DNA of 64,000 nt from Fusibacter_D sp033549245. GTDB taxonomy: Bacteria; Bacillota; Clostridia; Peptostreptococcales; Acidaminobacteraceae. The translations under genes and the position numbers were made by a program. The stretch lies in contig JAWSUW010000001.1 of assembly GCA_033549245.1 (NCBI GenBank), positions 1 to 64,000 of the forward strand, in the 5' to 3' direction. Shown in pieces: positions 25,630 through 34,638 of the stretch (its first letter is position 1; the number at the start of each line of letters is the position of its first letter). The notes below the pieces were generated by a model. That model was not told the origin of the DNA. It was given only the letters and a program-made list of their open reading frames with translations, and made no database searches.

Positions 25630-26805
25630 TTGAAAAGAATTTATATGGACTATTCGGCGACAACACCAGTAAAACAAGAAGTGCTTGATGCAATGCTTCC
25701 ATATTTCACTGAGCATTTTGGAAATGCATCCAGTATACACGGGTATGGACAAGATGCAAAAAGAGCTCTTGAGGCTTCCCGCGCGACAATAGCAGGCACA
25801 ATTGGAGCACCGGCCGATACGTTTTACTTCACAGGCGGAGGTTCTGAAGCGGACAACTGGGCACTAAAAGGCGTCATGAAAGCGAACCTGAGCAAGGGAA
25901 ACCATCTGATCACATGCAAAATTGAGCATCATGGTATTCTACACACTTGTGAAGCTCTTGAAAAAGAGGGATTCGAAGTCACTTATCTTGATGTGGATTC
26001 AGAAGGTATGGTCAGCTTAGGTGAACTTGAGGCGGCTATCAAACCAAGTACCGTCATGATATCCATCATGTTTATCAACAATGAGATCGGTACGATGCAA
26101 CCGATCGCAGAAATTGGAAAAATCGCTCGTAAAAACGGTTTGATATTCCATACGGATGCGGTTCAGGCACTTGGAAACGTCAAAATCAACGTCGATGAAC
26201 TCAATGTAGACCTCATGAGTTTTTCGGCTCATAAAATATATGGTCCCAAAGGTATTGGCGGACTTTATATCCGTAAAGGCATCAAAATTCAAAATTTGAT
26301 AGAAGGTGGCGCACAGGAAAGAAAAAGACGAGCAGGCACTGAAAATATACCGGGTGTGGTCGGGTTTGCAAAAGCTGCGGAAATCGCGCATGCAAATCTT
26401 GAAACACATATTGAAACACTGACACGCCTCAGAGATCGACTTGTAAAAGGAATTCTTGAATCTGTGGATTACTCAAAATACAATGGTCATCCGACACTTA
26501 GGCATCCGGGCAACGTCAATGTCTGTTTTGAATTCATAGAAGGTGAAGCGCTTCTGCTGAGCCTCAATGCAAAAGGAATTGCAGGATCCAGTGGTTCCGC
26601 ATGTACATCGGGTTCACTCGATCCGTCACATGTACTTATGTCCATAGGACTGCCTCATGAAATAGCACACGGTTCACTCAGACTTTCACTTGGAGACTTC
26701 AATACCGAAGAAGAAGTGGATTATGCTGTGGAATCATTGGTTGAAGTCGTTCATAAACTCAGAATGATGTCACCACTTTATGATAAAGTCAAGGGAGGAA
26801 AATAA
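25630..26805 (+). CDS. iscS: Cysteine desulfurase (IscS/NifS)
   Basis: A 391-residue PLP enzyme that takes sulfur from cysteine for Fe-S cluster assembly. The PLP lysine is in SFSAHKIYGPKG, and the persulfide-carrying Cys is in GSACTSGSLDPSH. The start is taken as TTG at 25630, giving MKRIYMDYSATTPV after GGGGAGGG (25615-25622). An upstream in-frame start at 25600 overlaps the regulator and has no ribosome binding site. iscU follows after 3 bases. Confidence 0.95.
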   Translation: MKRIYMDYSATTPVKQEVLDAMLPYFTEHFGNASSIHGYGQDAKRALEASRATIAGTIGAPADTFYFTGGGSEADNWALKGVMKANLSKGNHLITCKIEHHGILHTCEALEKEGFEVTYLDVDSEGMVSLGELEAAIKPSTVMISIMFINNEIGTMQPIAEIGKIARKNGLIFHTDAVQALGNVKINVDELNVDLMSFSAHKIYGPKGIGGLYIRKGIKIQNLIEGGAQERKRRAGTENIPGVVGFAKAAEIAHANLETHIETLTRLRDRLVKGILESVDYSKYNGHPTLRHPGNVNVCFEFIEGEALLLSLNAKGIAGSSGSACTSGSLDPSHVLMSIGLPHEIAHGSLRLSLGDFNTEEEVDYAVESLVEVVHKLRMMSPLYDKVKGGK

Positions 26806-26808
26806 GAC

Positions 26809-27252
26809 ATGTATACAGATAAGGTAATGGATCATTTCATGAATCCTAGAAATGTCGGCGAGATCGAAAACGCTGATGGAATAGGTGAAGTCGGCAACAT
26901 CAAATGTGGCGACATCATGAGAATTTATATAAAAGTCGAGAACAATGTGATTGAAGATATCAAGTTTAAAACATTCGGTTGTGGTTCTGCAATAGCGGCC
27001 TCATCCGTTGCGACAGAGATCATCATGGGTATGACTGTGGAAGACGCGCTCAAAGTGACCAATAAGCAGGTGATAGATGCACTTGGCGGGTTGCCACCGG
27101 TTAAAATCCACTGCTCAGTGCTTGCTGAACAAGCGCTCAAAGCCGCAATTTACGACTATGCGACAAAGAACAATTTGGAATTTGAAGGTCTTAAAGGGTA
27201 TAATCCGGTGGATGATCACGACCATCACGATGTCGTCGATATCGAATTCTAA
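26809..27252 (+). CDS. iscU: Fe-S cluster assembly scaffold IscU/NifU N-terminal type
   Basis: A 147-residue scaffold protein on which new clusters are built with sulfur from IscS. Three ligand cysteines are visible in NIKCGD, TFGCGSA and IHCSVLA. The C-terminus has a histidine-rich end (DDHDHHD). Adjacent to iscS and co-transcribed. No hscA/hscB/fdx genes follow, as is usual in Clostridia. alaS is next, but it has its own promoter and T-box. Confidence 0.95.
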   Translation: MYTDKVMDHFMNPRNVGEIENADGIGEVGNIKCGDIMRIYIKVENNVIEDIKFKTFGCGSAIAASSVATEIIMGMTVEDALKVTNKQVIDALGGLPPVKIHCSVLAEQALKAAIYDYATKNNLEFEGLKGYNPVDDHDHHDVVDIEF

Positions 27253-27259
27253 AAAAAAG

Positions 27260-27288
27260 CTGTCAATTGTCAGGTTTTGTGGTAAAAT
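27260..27288 (+). promoter_or_regulatory. Promoter of the alaS T-box transcript
   Basis: CTGTCA (27260-27265), a 17-bp spacer, then TAAAAT (27283-27288) preceded by TGTGG, an extended -10. The transcript would begin near 27295. Confidence 0.6.
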
Positions 27289-27294
27289 GTTTTA

Positions 27295-27547
27295 AAGTAA
27301 ATTTATATTTAACGCAATGATGGAGAGGAGTAGATCACACCTCAGAGAGTACGCACCATGCTGAAAGCGTACAAAGTGATTGAAGCAGCTCTTGAGCACC
27401 GATTTCGAAATCAGAGTAGAATTCGGCGTTTTGCACACGATAACGTGCCTTAATGACCTTCAGAGTGATTGGATGATTCCAATAAGCAGGGTGGTACCGC
27501 GATTACGTCGTCCCTGCATTACGCCACTTCTGGAGGTTTTTTTACGT
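27295..27547 (+). ncRNA. T-box leader (alanine) upstream of alaS
   Basis: The invariant T-box AGGGTGGTACCGCG lies at 27488-27501, flanked by GCAGGG/CCCTGC that form the antiterminator stem (27486-27491 with 27512-27517). Upstream are stem I features: AGTAGATCAC, AGAGAG and GCTGAAAGCG. The specifier region GAAGCAGCT (27382-27390) offers alanine codons GCA or GCT. Uncharged tRNA-Ala should favour read-through into alaS. A T run lies at 27537-27543. The usual competing terminator copy of GCAGGGAC is not obvious. This leader fills the gap between iscU and alaS. Confidence 0.92.
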
Positions 27548-27572
27548 TAAATGAATCGGGGAGGATTAAGTT

Positions 27573-30197
27573 ATGAAAAAAATGGGACTAAATGAAATCA
27601 GAAAAGCTTTTTTGGATTTTTATGAGGAAAAAGGACACTACGTGTCAGCCTCCTATCCACTAGTACCACTGAATGACAAAAGTTTGCTGCTCGTTAATGC
27701 GGGAATGCAACCCCTTAAGAATTATTTCACCGGTATTGAGACACCTCCAAATGTGCGTATGGCCACTTGTCAAAAGTGTATTCGTACTGGTGACATTGAA
27801 AATGTCGGTGTGACCGCAAGACATGCGACTTTTTTTGAAATGCTTGGAAACTTCTCTTTTGGAGATTATTTTAAAGAAGGCGCAATCAAATTGAGTTGGG
27901 AGTTCATCACAGAGGTTCTTGAAATGCCGGTGGACCTTCTTTGGCCATCTGTATATCATGAGGACGATGAAGCGTTTGCAATATGGAGAGATGTTATAGG
28001 TGTCCCTGAGGAGAAAATTGTCAGACTCGGCAAAGCGGATAATTTCTGGGAAATCGGAACTGGCCCATGTGGTCCTTGTTCAGAGATCTATTTTGATCGC
28101 GGTGAAGCATTTGGTTGTGGAGATCCGGACTGCAAACCCGGCTGTGAATGTGAACGTTATCTAGAGTTTTGGAACCTCGTTTTCACTCAATTCAATAGAG
28201 ATGAAAACGGCAACTATACAGATCTTGAAAAGAAAAACATAGACACGGGAATGGGGCTTGAGCGTATTGCATGTATCATGCAGGATGTGGATTCCATATT
28301 CGAAGTGGACACCATCAAACTCATCCGTGACAAAGTCATCGAAATGTCAGGCGTCACTTATGGTAAAGACCGTAAAACGGATATTTCCGTCAGAATCATC
28401 ACAGACCATATCAAAGCTGTGACCTTCATGGTTGGCGATGGCATCATGCCAAACAACGAAGGAAGAGGATATGTGCTCAGAAGACTTCTCAGAAGAGCTT
28501 CAAGACATGCAAAAATGATCGGTATGTCAGGAGCGGTACTCACAATTCTCGTGGATACTGTTATAGAGGCTTATGGTGTGAGCTATGAGAATCTGATTGA
28601 AAGAAAAGACTACATCAAAAAAATAATAGCAATTGAAGAAGAGCGTTTTCAGTCCACCATCGATCAAGGACTTACCATCCTCACCGAATACATGGATGAA
28701 CTTAAAACAACTGGAAAGACTGAACTCAGTGGTGAGAACGCATTCCGTTTATATGACACCTATGGATTCCCGCTTGAACTCACCAAAGAGATTTTGGATG
28801 AATACGAACTTACTATTGATGAAGAATCCTTTGTGGAGCAAATGACCGCTCAAAGAGAGCGTGCACGTGCCGCAAGAGGTAGTGGAGACGAACTGGGTTG
28901 GGCGAGTGATGCTGTAAGTCAACTGCCTAAGGAGATTCAGTCGAGATTCGATGGTTACAACAAACTCTCCATGCCGTCCACAGTGACCGCAATAGTCGCT
29001 GAAGTCACACTTGAAGAAGCATTTGAGGGAATGGAAGTTTCCTTCATTCTTGATGAGACGCCGTTTTATCCTGAAGGTGGCGGACAAGTCGGCGATGTCG
29101 GTATCCTCATGACGGACTCGTTCACTGCTGAAGTGATCGAGACTAAAAAAGGTGTTGGCAACAGAATCGTCCACCATGCCACTGTCACTAAAGGTAAAAT
29201 CAAAGTAGGAGAAAAAGTTGAAGCTATTGTGGATTTGACCACACGTATGGCTACAGCGAGAAATCATTCAGCTACACATTTACTCCACAAAGCACTTAGA
29301 GAGCTTCTTGGAACACATGTTGAACAAGCTGGATCGATGGTCAGCCCAGAGAGACTCAGATTTGACTTCTCTCATTTTGAACCTATATCCGGTGCAGATA
29401 TCAAAGCCATTGAAAAAATGGTCAACAAACAAGTATTCAGAGCTTTGAACATAGCTACTGAGGAAATGGATATCGAATCAGCAAAAAACAAAGGTGCAAT
29501 GGCTCTTTTCGGTGAGAAATACGGTGATTCGGTACGGGTTGTCACAATGGGCGACTACAGCGTTGAACTCTGCGGTGGAACTCACCTTAAAAACACTTCT
29601 GAAATCGGCATGTTCAAAATCACTTCAGAAACAGGTGTGGCTGCTGGCGTGAGACGAATAGAAGCGACCACGGGAGAAAACGTTTATAATTTGTTAACAC
29701 AATATGAAGCAAAAATTCAAAGTGTTTCTGATATCCTAAAGACTACTGTACAAGATGTGGAAAACAAAGCGGAAAGCGTTTTGTCTGAAATAAAGGGACT
29801 CAACCGTGAAAACGAGCAACTTAAAAACAAACTCGCAAAAAGCTCGCTTGCAGACATCATAGAGCACGTGACCGTGATCAATGGAATTCACATCGTCACT
29901 GCGAAATTCGCTGGAATCGATATGAATACGCTTAGAAATATGGGCGACCAGCTTAAAAACAAGTGGGATTCCAGCGTGGTGGTACTTGCCAACGATGCTG
30001 GTGACAAGGTTGAACTTCTTGCCATGGTATCAGACGCTGCCATCAAAAATGGGGCACATGCCGGCAATATCATCAGAGAAGTAGCTAAAATCACCGGCGG
30101 TGGTGGCGGCGGAAAGCCTAACATGGCTCAAGCCGGTGGCAAGGATGCAGAAAAAATTGATGAAGCTTTACAAAAAGTTTATGCATTATTGTCCTAA
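27573..30197 (+). CDS. alaS: Alanyl-tRNA synthetase
   Basis: An 874-residue full-length enzyme charging tRNA-Ala. The class II catalytic core is at the N-terminus (ARHATFFEMLGNFSFGDYF, GTGPCGPCSEIYFDRG). The editing domain has the zinc motifs HSATHLLHKAL and CGGTHLKNTSEIG. The C-Ala domain ends with GGGGGGKPNMAQAGG. GGGGAGG precedes the ATG. Expression is controlled by the T-box leader just upstream. Confidence 0.98.
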   Translation: MKKMGLNEIRKAFLDFYEEKGHYVSASYPLVPLNDKSLLLVNAGMQPLKNYFTGIETPPNVRMATCQKCIRTGDIENVGVTARHATFFEMLGNFSFGDYFKEGAIKLSWEFITEVLEMPVDLLWPSVYHEDDEAFAIWRDVIGVPEEKIVRLGKADNFWEIGTGPCGPCSEIYFDRGEAFGCGDPDCKPGCECERYLEFWNLVFTQFNRDENGNYTDLEKKNIDTGMGLERIACIMQDVDSIFEVDTIKLIRDKVIEMSGVTYGKDRKTDISVRIITDHIKAVTFMVGDGIMPNNEGRGYVLRRLLRRASRHAKMIGMSGAVLTILVDTVIEAYGVSYENLIERKDYIKKIIAIEEERFQSTIDQGLTILTEYMDELKTTGKTELSGENAFRLYDTYGFPLELTKEILDEYELTIDEESFVEQMTAQRERARAARGSGDELGWASDAVSQLPKEIQSRFDGYNKLSMPSTVTAIVAEVTLEEAFEGMEVSFILDETPFYPEGGGQVGDVGILMTDSFTAEVIETKKGVGNRIVHHATVTKGKIKVGEKVEAIVDLTTRMATARNHSATHLLHKALRELLGTHVEQAGSMVSPERLRFDFSHFEPISGADIKAIEKMVNKQVFRALNIATEEMDIESAKNKGAMALFGEKYGDSVRVVTMGDYSVELCGGTHLKNTSEIGMFKITSETGVAAGVRRIEATTGENVYNLLTQYEAKIQSVSDILKTTVQDVENKAESVLSEIKGLNRENEQLKNKLAKSSLADIIEHVTVINGIHIVTAKFAGIDMNTLRNMGDQLKNKWDSSVVVLANDAGDKVELLAMVSDAAIKNGAHAGNIIREVAKITGGGGGGKPNMAQAGGKDAEKIDEALQKVYALLS

Positions 30198-30235
30198 AAA
30201 GGGTATAATGACACCATACAAAGGGGGTTGTTATC

Positions 30236-30490
30236 ATGAATAATACTAGAAAATTCAGCGTTGAGGAATTCCTTGAACAAGGCGATCAAAAGGATATTCT
30301 GCTATATGTTTACAACGCATTGGAAGAAAAGGGATATAATCCCGTCAACCAACTCGTAGGATACCTCATTACCGGAGATCCGACCTATATCACAACTTTC
30401 AATGACGCTCGTACTATGATCAAAAAAATTGAACGTGATGAAATCCTCGAAGAATTGGTGACTCATTATATCGACAGTCATAAAAAATGA
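30236..30490 (+). CDS. ireB: IreB family regulatory phosphoprotein
   Basis: An 84-residue protein of the former DUF965 family (EEKGYNPVNQLVGYLITGDP is diagnostic). In Enterococcus IreB is phosphorylated by the PASTA kinase IreK and dampens cephalosporin resistance. Position after alaS and before ruvX is conserved in Firmicutes. AAAGGGGG precedes the ATG, and a TATAAT without a clear -35 lies at 30204-30209. Its stop overlaps the next gene's ATG (ATGA). Confidence 0.92.
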   Translation: MNNTRKFSVEEFLEQGDQKDILLYVYNALEEKGYNPVNQLVGYLITGDPTYITTFNDARTMIKKIERDEILEELVTHYIDSHKK

Positions 30491-31437
30491 TATACAATGA
30501 ACTTGGAAATACAGGAATCAAAGTTTCAAAAATCTGTTTCGGCAGTTTGACGATGGGCCCTCTCCAACGCAATTTAAGCGTTTCAGAGGGCGCATCCTTA
30601 ATCGAGTATGCATTCGAAAAGGGCGTCAATTTCATTGATACCGCGGAACTGTACGAAACCAATGCGCATATCGCCAAAGCGCTGAAAACAATCCCAAGAG
30701 ATGAATTCGTCATCGCCAGCAAGTGTTACGCCTATTCGGCGGAAACAGCAGAGCAAAGCCTTGGAAAAGCACTGAAGGAACTTGAAACCGATTATTTGGA
30801 TGTGTTCATGTTGCATGAACAGATGAGTGTCCATACGATTAAAGGCCATTATGAGGCTATAGAATATTTACTCAGAATGAAAGAAAAAGGTGTTATCAGG
30901 GCTTTTGGTATATCAACACATTATGTGGAAGCCGTCCGCGCTGCACTCAGGTATCCTGAAATTGAGGTGATTCACCCGATTGTCAATATAAATGGACTCG
31001 GGATACAAGATGGATCAATGGCGGATATGGAAACTGCACTGAAAACATTTAAGAGTAATGGTGGTGGCATATTTGGCATGAAACCGCTCGGTGGTGGAAA
31101 TCTTCTTTCCTCAATCGACGCTTGTTTTGATTTTGTGCTGGGTAGAGATTATTTGGATGCCATCGCTTTTGGCATGCAAAGCCGAGATGAAATTGATTAC
31201 AATGTCAACCGGATCCTAGGTGAACCGATTGATTTGAACTTAAAAAACACACTAATGAAGCAGAAAAAATCTCTTCAAATCGCTGAATGGTGCACGAAGT
31301 GTGGGGCATGTATAAAAAAATGCGACCACAAGGCACTGAGTATGGGATCTGATGGAGTGGAAATCGATAGGTCGAGATGCGTACTTTGTGGGTATTGCGC
31401 CTCTGTATGCCCTGAATTCTGCATAAAAGTGTATTAA
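30487..31437 (+). CDS. Aldo/keto reductase with C-terminal 2[4Fe-4S] domain
   Basis: A 316-residue protein. Residues 1-260 form an aldo/keto reductase barrel: catalytic Tyr and Asp in FIDTAELYE, Lys in ASKCYAYS, His in MLHEQM. The C-terminus adds a ferredoxin domain with two Cys clusters, CTKCGACIKKC and CVLCGYCASVCP. Such fusions probably couple ferredoxin to reduction of an unknown carbonyl substrate. It is translationally coupled to ireB, though unrelated in function. Uncertain substrate. Confidence 0.88.
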   Translation: MIYNELGNTGIKVSKICFGSLTMGPLQRNLSVSEGASLIEYAFEKGVNFIDTAELYETNAHIAKALKTIPRDEFVIASKCYAYSAETAEQSLGKALKELETDYLDVFMLHEQMSVHTIKGHYEAIEYLLRMKEKGVIRAFGISTHYVEAVRAALRYPEIEVIHPIVNINGLGIQDGSMADMETALKTFKSNGGGIFGMKPLGGGNLLSSIDACFDFVLGRDYLDAIAFGMQSRDEIDYNVNRILGEPIDLNLKNTLMKQKKSLQIAEWCTKCGACIKKCDHKALSMGSDGVEIDRSRCVLCGYCASVCPEFCIKVY

Positions 31438-31483
31438 AGATTGTTTGTTATCATCAAATGAGATATACTGGAGGATATGGTTA

Positions 31484-31924
31484 ATGAGAATAATGGGTTT
31501 GGACGTTGGCGACAAAAAGATTGGTGTGGCCATCAGTGACTCGCTTTTGATCACAGCACAAGGTAAGGAAACCCTTTTTCGTGAATCCTTAAAAGTGGAT
31601 CTCGATAAGTTGATTGAATATATCAATGAGTATGATGTGCATAAGATTGTGGTAGGTATGCCGCTCAACATGAACGGGTCCCTTGGACCACAAGGTGAAA
31701 AGACAAAGCAATTTGTCGCTAAATTAGAAAAAAAATTGATTCATTCCACACGTATTGATCGTGAAATCGAAATTGTATATTGGGACGAACGAATGACGAC
31801 GATGGGTGCAACCCGTAGTTTGATCGAAACGGACATGAGCCGCAAGAAACGAAAAGGTGTTGTAGACACAGTCGCGGCGGTATTGATTTTACAAGGTTAT
31901 CTGGATGGAAATAGAATGGTTTAA
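31484..31924 (+). CDS. ruvX: Putative pre-16S rRNA nuclease / Holliday junction resolvase-like RuvX
   Basis: A 146-residue YqgF-family RNase H-like protein. The fold is marked by MGLDVGDKKIGVAISD, VVGMPLNMNGSLGPQ and YWDERMTT, which carry the acidic metal-binding residues. It matures 16S rRNA ends in E. coli. The ATG at 31484 has GGAGG at 31470-31474; a longer frame from 31445 has no ribosome binding site. The position between ireB and the DUF1292 gene matches yrrK in Bacillus. Confidence 0.92.
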   Translation: MRIMGLDVGDKKIGVAISDSLLITAQGKETLFRESLKVDLDKLIEYINEYDVHKIVVGMPLNMNGSLGPQGEKTKQFVAKLEKKLIHSTRIDREIEIVYWDERMTTMGATRSLIETDMSRKKRKGVVDTVAAVLILQGYLDGNRMV

Positions 31925-31950
31925 AAAATAAATTTTAGAAGAGGTGTTTA

Positions 31951-32259
31951 ATGAAAAAAGAAGAGAGTTTGTTCGAAGTGGTTTATGACCAAGATCACGA
32001 GCATGAAGAGAGTGACGTAGTGGAATTGTTCGATGAGAACGGCGTGGCTGTGAAGTTCAACATCATTGCCAACCTTGAACTGGACGATCAAGAGTATGCG
32101 ATCCTTTCAAATGTGAACGATGAAGAAGAAGTGCTTATTTTCAAAGTAATGGAAGAAAACGATGAATTTGTTTTTGAAAGCATTGAAAACGAAGAGGAAC
32201 TGGATGCTGTAATTGAAGCATACAATGAACTATTGGATGAAGAAGAAATAGAAGAATAG
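31951..32259 (+). CDS. DUF1292 family protein (YrzB-like)
   Basis: A 102-residue strongly acidic protein of the DUF1292 family (VVELFDENGVAVKFNI, EYAILSNVNDEEEVLIFKV). Its function is unknown. It regularly sits next to ruvX in Firmicutes. GAGGTG precedes the ATG. The acidic tail EELLDEEEIEE is typical. Confidence 0.9.
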   Translation: MKKEESLFEVVYDQDHEHEESDVVELFDENGVAVKFNIIANLELDDQEYAILSNVNDEEEVLIFKVMEENDEFVFESIENEEELDAVIEAYNELLDEEEIEE

Positions 32260-32321
32260 GCTGGATATACCACTTCTGTGTGGTAAAATGATTAAAAGAA
32301 TTTAAGTGCTGAGGTGTTTAT

Positions 32322-32765
32322 ATGGATTCGTGTCATGATGGATATAAGAAAAAATTAAAAGAGGCCGGTTACAAACTGACGCCTCAAAGAATTGCGATTA
32401 TTAATGTCATAGCTGAAAATAAAGGTGAACATCTAAGTACTGAGGAAATATATGATATTGTAAAGCAAAGGAATCCTGAAATGGGATTGGCAACTGTTTA
32501 TAGAACACTACAAATGTTGGATGAGCTGGAAGTCGTATCCTCTCTTAATTTAGAGGACGGCTGCATTCGTTATGAACTTTATTGTGACGACGGAGCTCAC
32601 AACCATCACCATCTGATTTGTACTAGATGTGGTGATGTGCTTGAAGTAGAAGGCGATTTACTCGAACAATTGGAACTTAAAATTGAAAGCGAATACGATT
32701 TCAAGATTGTCGATCATAAATTGAAATTCTACGGAATATGCAAGAAATGTAAAAACCTTGTTTAG
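32322..32765 (+). CDS. Fur-family metalloregulator
   Basis: A 147-residue Fur/PerR/Zur-family repressor. The DNA-binding wing and recognition helix are in RNPEMGLATVYRTLQML. The metal site includes DDGAHNHHHLICTRCGD, and the structural zinc site is CTRC plus CGICKKC at the C-terminus. From sequence alone it cannot be assigned to iron, zinc or peroxide. GAGGTG precedes the ATG. A hairpin TACCAC-TTCTGT-GTGGTA (32268-32285) lies upstream, without a T run. Confidence 0.9.
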   Translation: MDSCHDGYKKKLKEAGYKLTPQRIAIINVIAENKGEHLSTEEIYDIVKQRNPEMGLATVYRTLQMLDELEVVSSLNLEDGCIRYELYCDDGAHNHHHLICTRCGDVLEVEGDLLEQLELKIESEYDFKIVDHKLKFYGICKKCKNLV

Positions 32766-32885
32766 TACAGGGTTTATTTTTCGTAAATAGCAAATCACAA
32801 CTGGAACCTTTGTCATAATGATCTTAAACGTTTAGCAGGATCGGACAATATTAGCGCTAAACATATAATATTACGAGGTGTAAAT

Positions 32886-34613
32886 ATGACAAACCAAAAA
32901 CCGAACAACAATTTCAAGAAAAAAAGAACCAACAAACCAAAAGAGAACCTGGAAGAGAATTTAGTGACAAGCTTAGATTCATCCCTGAAAATCATTCCTC
33001 TGGGAGGTCTAGAGGAAATCGGCAAAAACATGACAGTGTACCAATATGAAGATGATATCGTTATCGTAGACTGCGGTATGGCTTTCCCTGAAGATGAACT
33101 TCTCGGAATCGACGTCGTTATTCCGGACATCACTTACCTCAAGAGAAACGCATCTAAAATCAGAGGAATCGTTTTGACGCATGGTCATGAGGACCATATC
33201 GGTTCATTGCCGTATTTCCTGAAGGAAATCAATGTACCGATTTACGGGACCCGTCTGACACTAGGACTTGTTGAAAACAAGATGAAGGAGCACAGACTGA
33301 ATCCAAAACTCATCACCATCGCACCTGGAGATCACATCAAGCTTGGTGTATTCGATCTGGAACCGGTAAGAGTGTGTCATAGTATAGCGGATGCCGTAGC
33401 ATACGCAATCACAACACCTCACGGAGTAATCGTTCATACGGGTGATTTCAAAATTGATTTTACTCCTATAGATGGTCAAACTACAGACCTCCATCGTTTT
33501 GCAGAACTAGGACGTGCAGGTGTGCTTGCCCTTCTTGCGGACAGCACAAACGTGGTCAGAGAAGGTTATACCATGTCCGAAGTCACTGTTGGTGACACTT
33601 TTGAACAAATTTTCAGACACGCGACATCAAGAATCATAGTAGCCTCATTTTCATCCAATATCCACAGAGTCCAACAAGTTGTGAATGCGGCGAGTATGAA
33701 CAACAGAAAAGTGGCATTCTCTGGAAGAAGCATGGTCAATGTATCCAATGTCGCTATGAATCTTGGGTATCTGAAAGTCGATGAGGACATGTTGATCGAC
33801 ATCAAAGACATCGACAGATATCCTGACAATGAGCTAGTGGTCATAACAACGGGGTCACAAGGTGAGCCGATGAGTGCTTTAGCCAGAATGGCAAACTCTG
33901 AGCATAGAAACATGGAAATCAGAAAAGGTGACCTGGTCATCTTATCTTCATCCGCTATCCCCGGCAATGAAAAGTCGGTTTACAGAATCATCAATCAACT
34001 CACTAAAAAAGGTGCGACTATGATCTATGAGTCGCTTGCTGACGTACACGTTTCCGGTCACGCTAAAGCGGAAGAACTTAAATTGATGCATTCGCTTGTC
34101 AAACCTAAATACTTTATGCCTGTGCATGGCGAATCCGTTCACCTTGAGAGACATAAAGAGCTTGCGATCGATCTTGGAATGAACGACAAAGATGTATTCA
34201 TTCTTGCTAACGGCAACGTTCTGGAATTTGATGGTACCAGCGCCAAATTGGCAAAATCCGTCCCATCAGGACGCGTCTTCATCGACGGACTTGGAGTTGG
34301 TGACGTAGGCAACATAGTGCTCAGAGACAGAAAGCATCTTTCTGAGGATGGCTTGATCATCATCGTAGTCGCCATCTCAAGCGCCACTGGTGAAGTCATC
34401 AACGGACCGGACCTCATTTCCAGAGGATTCGTCTATGTCAGAGAATCTGAAACTTTGATGGAAAGTGCCCGTGCGGTTGTGGATGCGGAACTGAAAAAAT
34501 GCTACGAAAAGAACATCAAAGACTGGGCTTCACTGAAGTCATCCGTCAGAGATGCACTCAGCCAAAACACAAAGCGTTCACCAATGATTTTACCGGTTTT
34601 CATGGAAGTTTAA
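32886..34613 (+). CDS. rnj: Ribonuclease J
   Basis: A 575-residue metallo-beta-lactamase/beta-CASP nuclease that acts as 5'-3' exonuclease and endonuclease in mRNA decay and rRNA maturation. The zinc motif is LTHGHEDHIGSLPYF, followed by HTGDFKID. The beta-CASP motifs are SGRSM and HVSGHAKAEEL, and a C-terminal domain follows. The N-terminal basic extension NNNFKKKRTNKPKEN is longer than in Bacillus RNase J. In the 120-nt leader, GTTTAGC (32830-32836) and GCTAAAC (32856-32862) could form a hairpin. Confidence 0.95.
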   Translation: MTNQKPNNNFKKKRTNKPKENLEENLVTSLDSSLKIIPLGGLEEIGKNMTVYQYEDDIVIVDCGMAFPEDELLGIDVVIPDITYLKRNASKIRGIVLTHGHEDHIGSLPYFLKEINVPIYGTRLTLGLVENKMKEHRLNPKLITIAPGDHIKLGVFDLEPVRVCHSIADAVAYAITTPHGVIVHTGDFKIDFTPIDGQTTDLHRFAELGRAGVLALLADSTNVVREGYTMSEVTVGDTFEQIFRHATSRIIVASFSSNIHRVQQVVNAASMNNRKVAFSGRSMVNVSNVAMNLGYLKVDEDMLIDIKDIDRYPDNELVVITTGSQGEPMSALARMANSEHRNMEIRKGDLVILSSSAIPGNEKSVYRIINQLTKKGATMIYESLADVHVSGHAKAEELKLMHSLVKPKYFMPVHGESVHLERHKELAIDLGMNDKDVFILANGNVLEFDGTSAKLAKSVPSGRVFIDGLGVGDVGNIVLRDRKHLSEDGLIIIVVAISSATGEVINGPDLISRGFVYVRESETLMESARAVVDAELKKCYEKNIKDWASLKSSVRDALSQNTKRSPMILPVFMEV

Positions 34614-34638
34614 AAACCACTGAATATGGGGGAAATAA

